This document shows positions 5,948-7,605 of a stretch of DNA of 7,605 bases, in pieces. Position numbers and translations under genes: made by a program. This DNA is from SG8-4 sp964598225 (lineage in GTDB: Bacteria; Planctomycetota; Phycisphaerae; Sedimentisphaerales; Anaerobacaceae): positions 1 to 7,605 of the forward strand of contig CAZRBG010000120.1 in the NCBI GenBank assembly GCA_964598225.1. The letters are read 5' to 3'. The first letter of the stretch is position 1. Each line of letters begins with the position of its first letter. The notes beneath the pieces are model-generated. The model worked only from the letters and a program-made list of their open reading frames with translations. It did not search any database and was not told where the DNA came from.

Positions 5948-7555
5948 ATGAAACACAATGAATCATCTAAGCAGCTATCTATCACAATAAGAACAATATT
6001 CCTGACGGCTCTCGCAGCGGTCGCGTTTTATCCCCCGACTTCGCAGGCAACAGATGCGCAATCGGAAACACAAGAGGTCAGTATGGTGGTCGTTCATGCA
6101 GATGGCAATGCCGGGAAGATCAACAAAAACATATACGGTCACTTCTCCGAGCATCTGGGCAGGTGTATTTATGGGGGCTTCTGGGTCGGAGAAGACTCTG
6201 CAATTCCCAACACTCGGGGCATTCGCAACGACGTCGTCGAGGCGCTCAGAAAGATCAAGATACCCGTTCTGCGCTGGCCCGGCGGATGCTTCGCGGACGA
6301 GTATCACTGGAAGGATGGCATCGGGCCACGAGACAAACGCCCATCCATGATCAACACGCACTGGGGCAGGGTTACCGAAACCAATGCTTTCGGCACACAC
6401 GAATTTCTGGATTTGTGCGAACAGCTCGGCTGCGATGCATATATCGCAGGCAACGTCGGTTCCGGCACGGTCGAAGAGATGCAGGACTGGGTCGAGTATA
6501 TGACTTTCGATGGCGAGAGTGAAATGGCCAATTTGCGCCGGGCTAACGGCCGCGACAAACCCTGGCGTGTGAAGTACTTCGGCGTGGGCAACGAAAACTG
6601 GGGCTGTGGCGGCAACATGACGCCGGAATACTACGCCGACCTCTACAACCGTTTTCAGACATACGTTCGCAGCTATTCGAGCAATCGAATTGTCAAGGTC
6701 GCATGTGGCCCAGGCAGTGAGAATTATCACTGGATGAACGTCGTTGCCGAACGCACCGGTCGCAGGATGGACGCGATCAGTCTGCATCACTATGTGCGCG
6801 GAACGGGCAACTGGACGCGAAAGGGCAGCGCGACGAAGTTCGATGAGACCGAATGGTTTGCGCTGATGAAGAACACGCTGACGATTTATCCTCTGCTCAA
6901 AGGCAATGTCGAGATACTGGACAGGGTCGACCCTCGCGGACGCATAGGCTTGTTCGTTGATGAATGGGGCACGTGGTGGGATGCCGAGCCCGGCACGAAT
7001 CCGAGCTTTCTGTATCAGCAGAACACGCTTCGCGACGCCGTCTCCGCCGGCATATTCCTTAATGCCTTCAACAAACACTGCAAACGAGTCAGAATGGCGA
7101 ACATCGCTCAGACGAACAACGTCCTGCAGGCAATGATACTCACCAAAGACGAAAAGATGATTGTGACGCCGACGTACCACGTATTCGAGATGTTTAAGGT
7201 CCACCAGGACGCCACATTGCTGCCGATTGATTTGCAATGCGAAAACTATGAATACAAAAATGAAATGATTCCCGCTCTCGATTTTTCGGCATCGAAAGAT
7301 AATTCGGGCAGAATTCACATTAGTGTCTGCAACCTGGATCCAAAAAAACCGGCTCTTATCTCATGCATGATTGAAAAAATCAAACCGCGAAAAGTCTCCG
7401 GTCGTGTGCTCACAGCAAAAGCTATGAATACACATAACACGTTTGATAATCCGGAGGCGGTGAAGCCGACTGCGTTTGAGGATTTCCAACTTCAAGACAA
7501 CATTCTCAAAGCCACACTACCGTCGAAATCTGTGGTGGTCCTGGAAATCGAGTAA
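5948..7555 (+). CDS. Exported GH51 alpha-L-arabinofuranosidase
   Basis: A family GH51 retaining exo-glycosidase that releases terminal alpha-L-arabinofuranosyl residues from arabinan, arabinoxylan or arabinogalactan side chains. It has 535 residues, near the usual 500 plus an N-terminal export signal (IRTIFLTALAAVAFY, residues 14-28, then a small-residue region ending near SQATDA). The (beta/alpha)8 barrel starts about residue 47 and shows IYGHFSEHLGRCIYGG (62-77), LRWPGGCFADEYHWKDGIGP (108-127), the acid/base Glu216 in GVGNENWGCGGNM (212-224), the SLHHY strand (278-282) and the nucleophile Glu339 in LFVDEWGTWW (335-344). From about residue 405 an all-beta domain follows, ending LPSKSVVVLEIE. 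Both catalytic carboxylates are present, so it should be active. Many GH51 enzymes are cytoplasmic; this one appears to be exported. It is transcribed away from the sulfatase-GH127 pair and probably works with them. The stop is followed by no visible terminator. Confidence 0.94.
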   Translation: MKHNESSKQLSITIRTIFLTALAAVAFYPPTSQATDAQSETQEVSMVVVHADGNAGKINKNIYGHFSEHLGRCIYGGFWVGEDSAIPNTRGIRNDVVEALRKIKIPVLRWPGGCFADEYHWKDGIGPRDKRPSMINTHWGRVTETNAFGTHEFLDLCEQLGCDAYIAGNVGSGTVEEMQDWVEYMTFDGESEMANLRRANGRDKPWRVKYFGVGNENWGCGGNMTPEYYADLYNRFQTYVRSYSSNRIVKVACGPGSENYHWMNVVAERTGRRMDAISLHHYVRGTGNWTRKGSATKFDETEWFALMKNTLTIYPLLKGNVEILDRVDPRGRIGLFVDEWGTWWDAEPGTNPSFLYQQNTLRDAVSAGIFLNAFNKHCKRVRMANIAQTNNVLQAMILTKDEKMIVTPTYHVFEMFKVHQDATLLPIDLQCENYEYKNEMIPALDFSASKDNSGRIHISVCNLDPKKPALISCMIEKIKPRKVSGRVLTAKAMNTHNTFDNPEAVKPTAFEDFQLQDNILKATLPSKSVVVLEIE

Positions 7556-7605
7556 GGATCGTGCATGAAATAACTTCCCGATTTGTATATGGTCTGGCGT
7601 AATAA
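7556..7605. other. Non-coding end of window
   Basis: These 50 bases after the GH51 stop show no terminator hairpin, ribosome binding site with a lasting open frame, or repeat. The only ATG-started frames stop after a few codons. Confidence 0.5.

Noticed and set aside
5975..7318. 447-codon open frame antisense to the GH51 gene
   Set aside because: The plus strand encodes a complete GH51 enzyme with both catalytic residues. The antisense product has no recognisable motif, so it is a codon-bias shadow.

Overview
The window looks like a bacterial chromosome of the Planctomycetota type (Phycisphaerae-like). Related phyla with many sulfatases, such as Verrucomicrobiota, Lentisphaerota or Kiritimatiellota, are not excluded. 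The reasons are the gene content (an exported iduronate-2-sulfatase-like S1 sulfatase beside exported GH127 and GH51 glycosidases), medium GC, and an IS110-type remnant. This is inference from gene families. The window holds no rRNA or tRNA that would place it.

Layout. Bases 1-557 are the surviving middle of an IS110-family transposase, cut by the window edge on the left and broken at its 3' end inside the C-terminal domain. Bases 558-915 carry no gene. They hold two A-rich tracts, an interrupted stem-loop (686-753) and a 51-bp element (814-864) made of two inverted hairpin arms that look like a REP doublet (REPIN). Bases 916-2013 (+) encode a complete PilT-type pilus retraction ATPase. Its end converges, with only 7 bp between, on a two-gene minus-strand unit: an IDS-like sulfatase (5754-4099) followed by a GH127 beta-L-arabinofuranosidase (4099-2021). 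Stop and start codons of these two overlap by one base. A short divergent control region (5755-5947) separates this pair from a plus-strand GH51 alpha-L-arabinofuranosidase (5948-7555). The last 50 bases show nothing recognisable.

How the genes fit together. The sulfatase, GH127 and GH51 all carry export signals: Tat for the sulfatase, Sec for the two glycosidases. Key catalytic residues are visible in all three. GH51 removes alpha-L-arabinofuranosyl units, GH127 removes beta-L-arabinofuranosyl units, and the sulfatase removes sulfate esters. The three read as a small divergent locus for trimming an arabinose-containing and probably sulfated polysaccharide or glycoprotein glycan outside the cytoplasm. 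Each family is well supported. The shared substrate is inference. pilT and the transposon debris appear functionally unrelated to it.

I did not find a clear new defence system, CRISPR array or other wholly new system. The points most worth a second look are the REPIN-like element with a compensated base-pair change directly upstream of pilT, the divergent promoter and palindrome arrangement in the glycan locus, and the sulfatase plus arabinofuranosidase combination.
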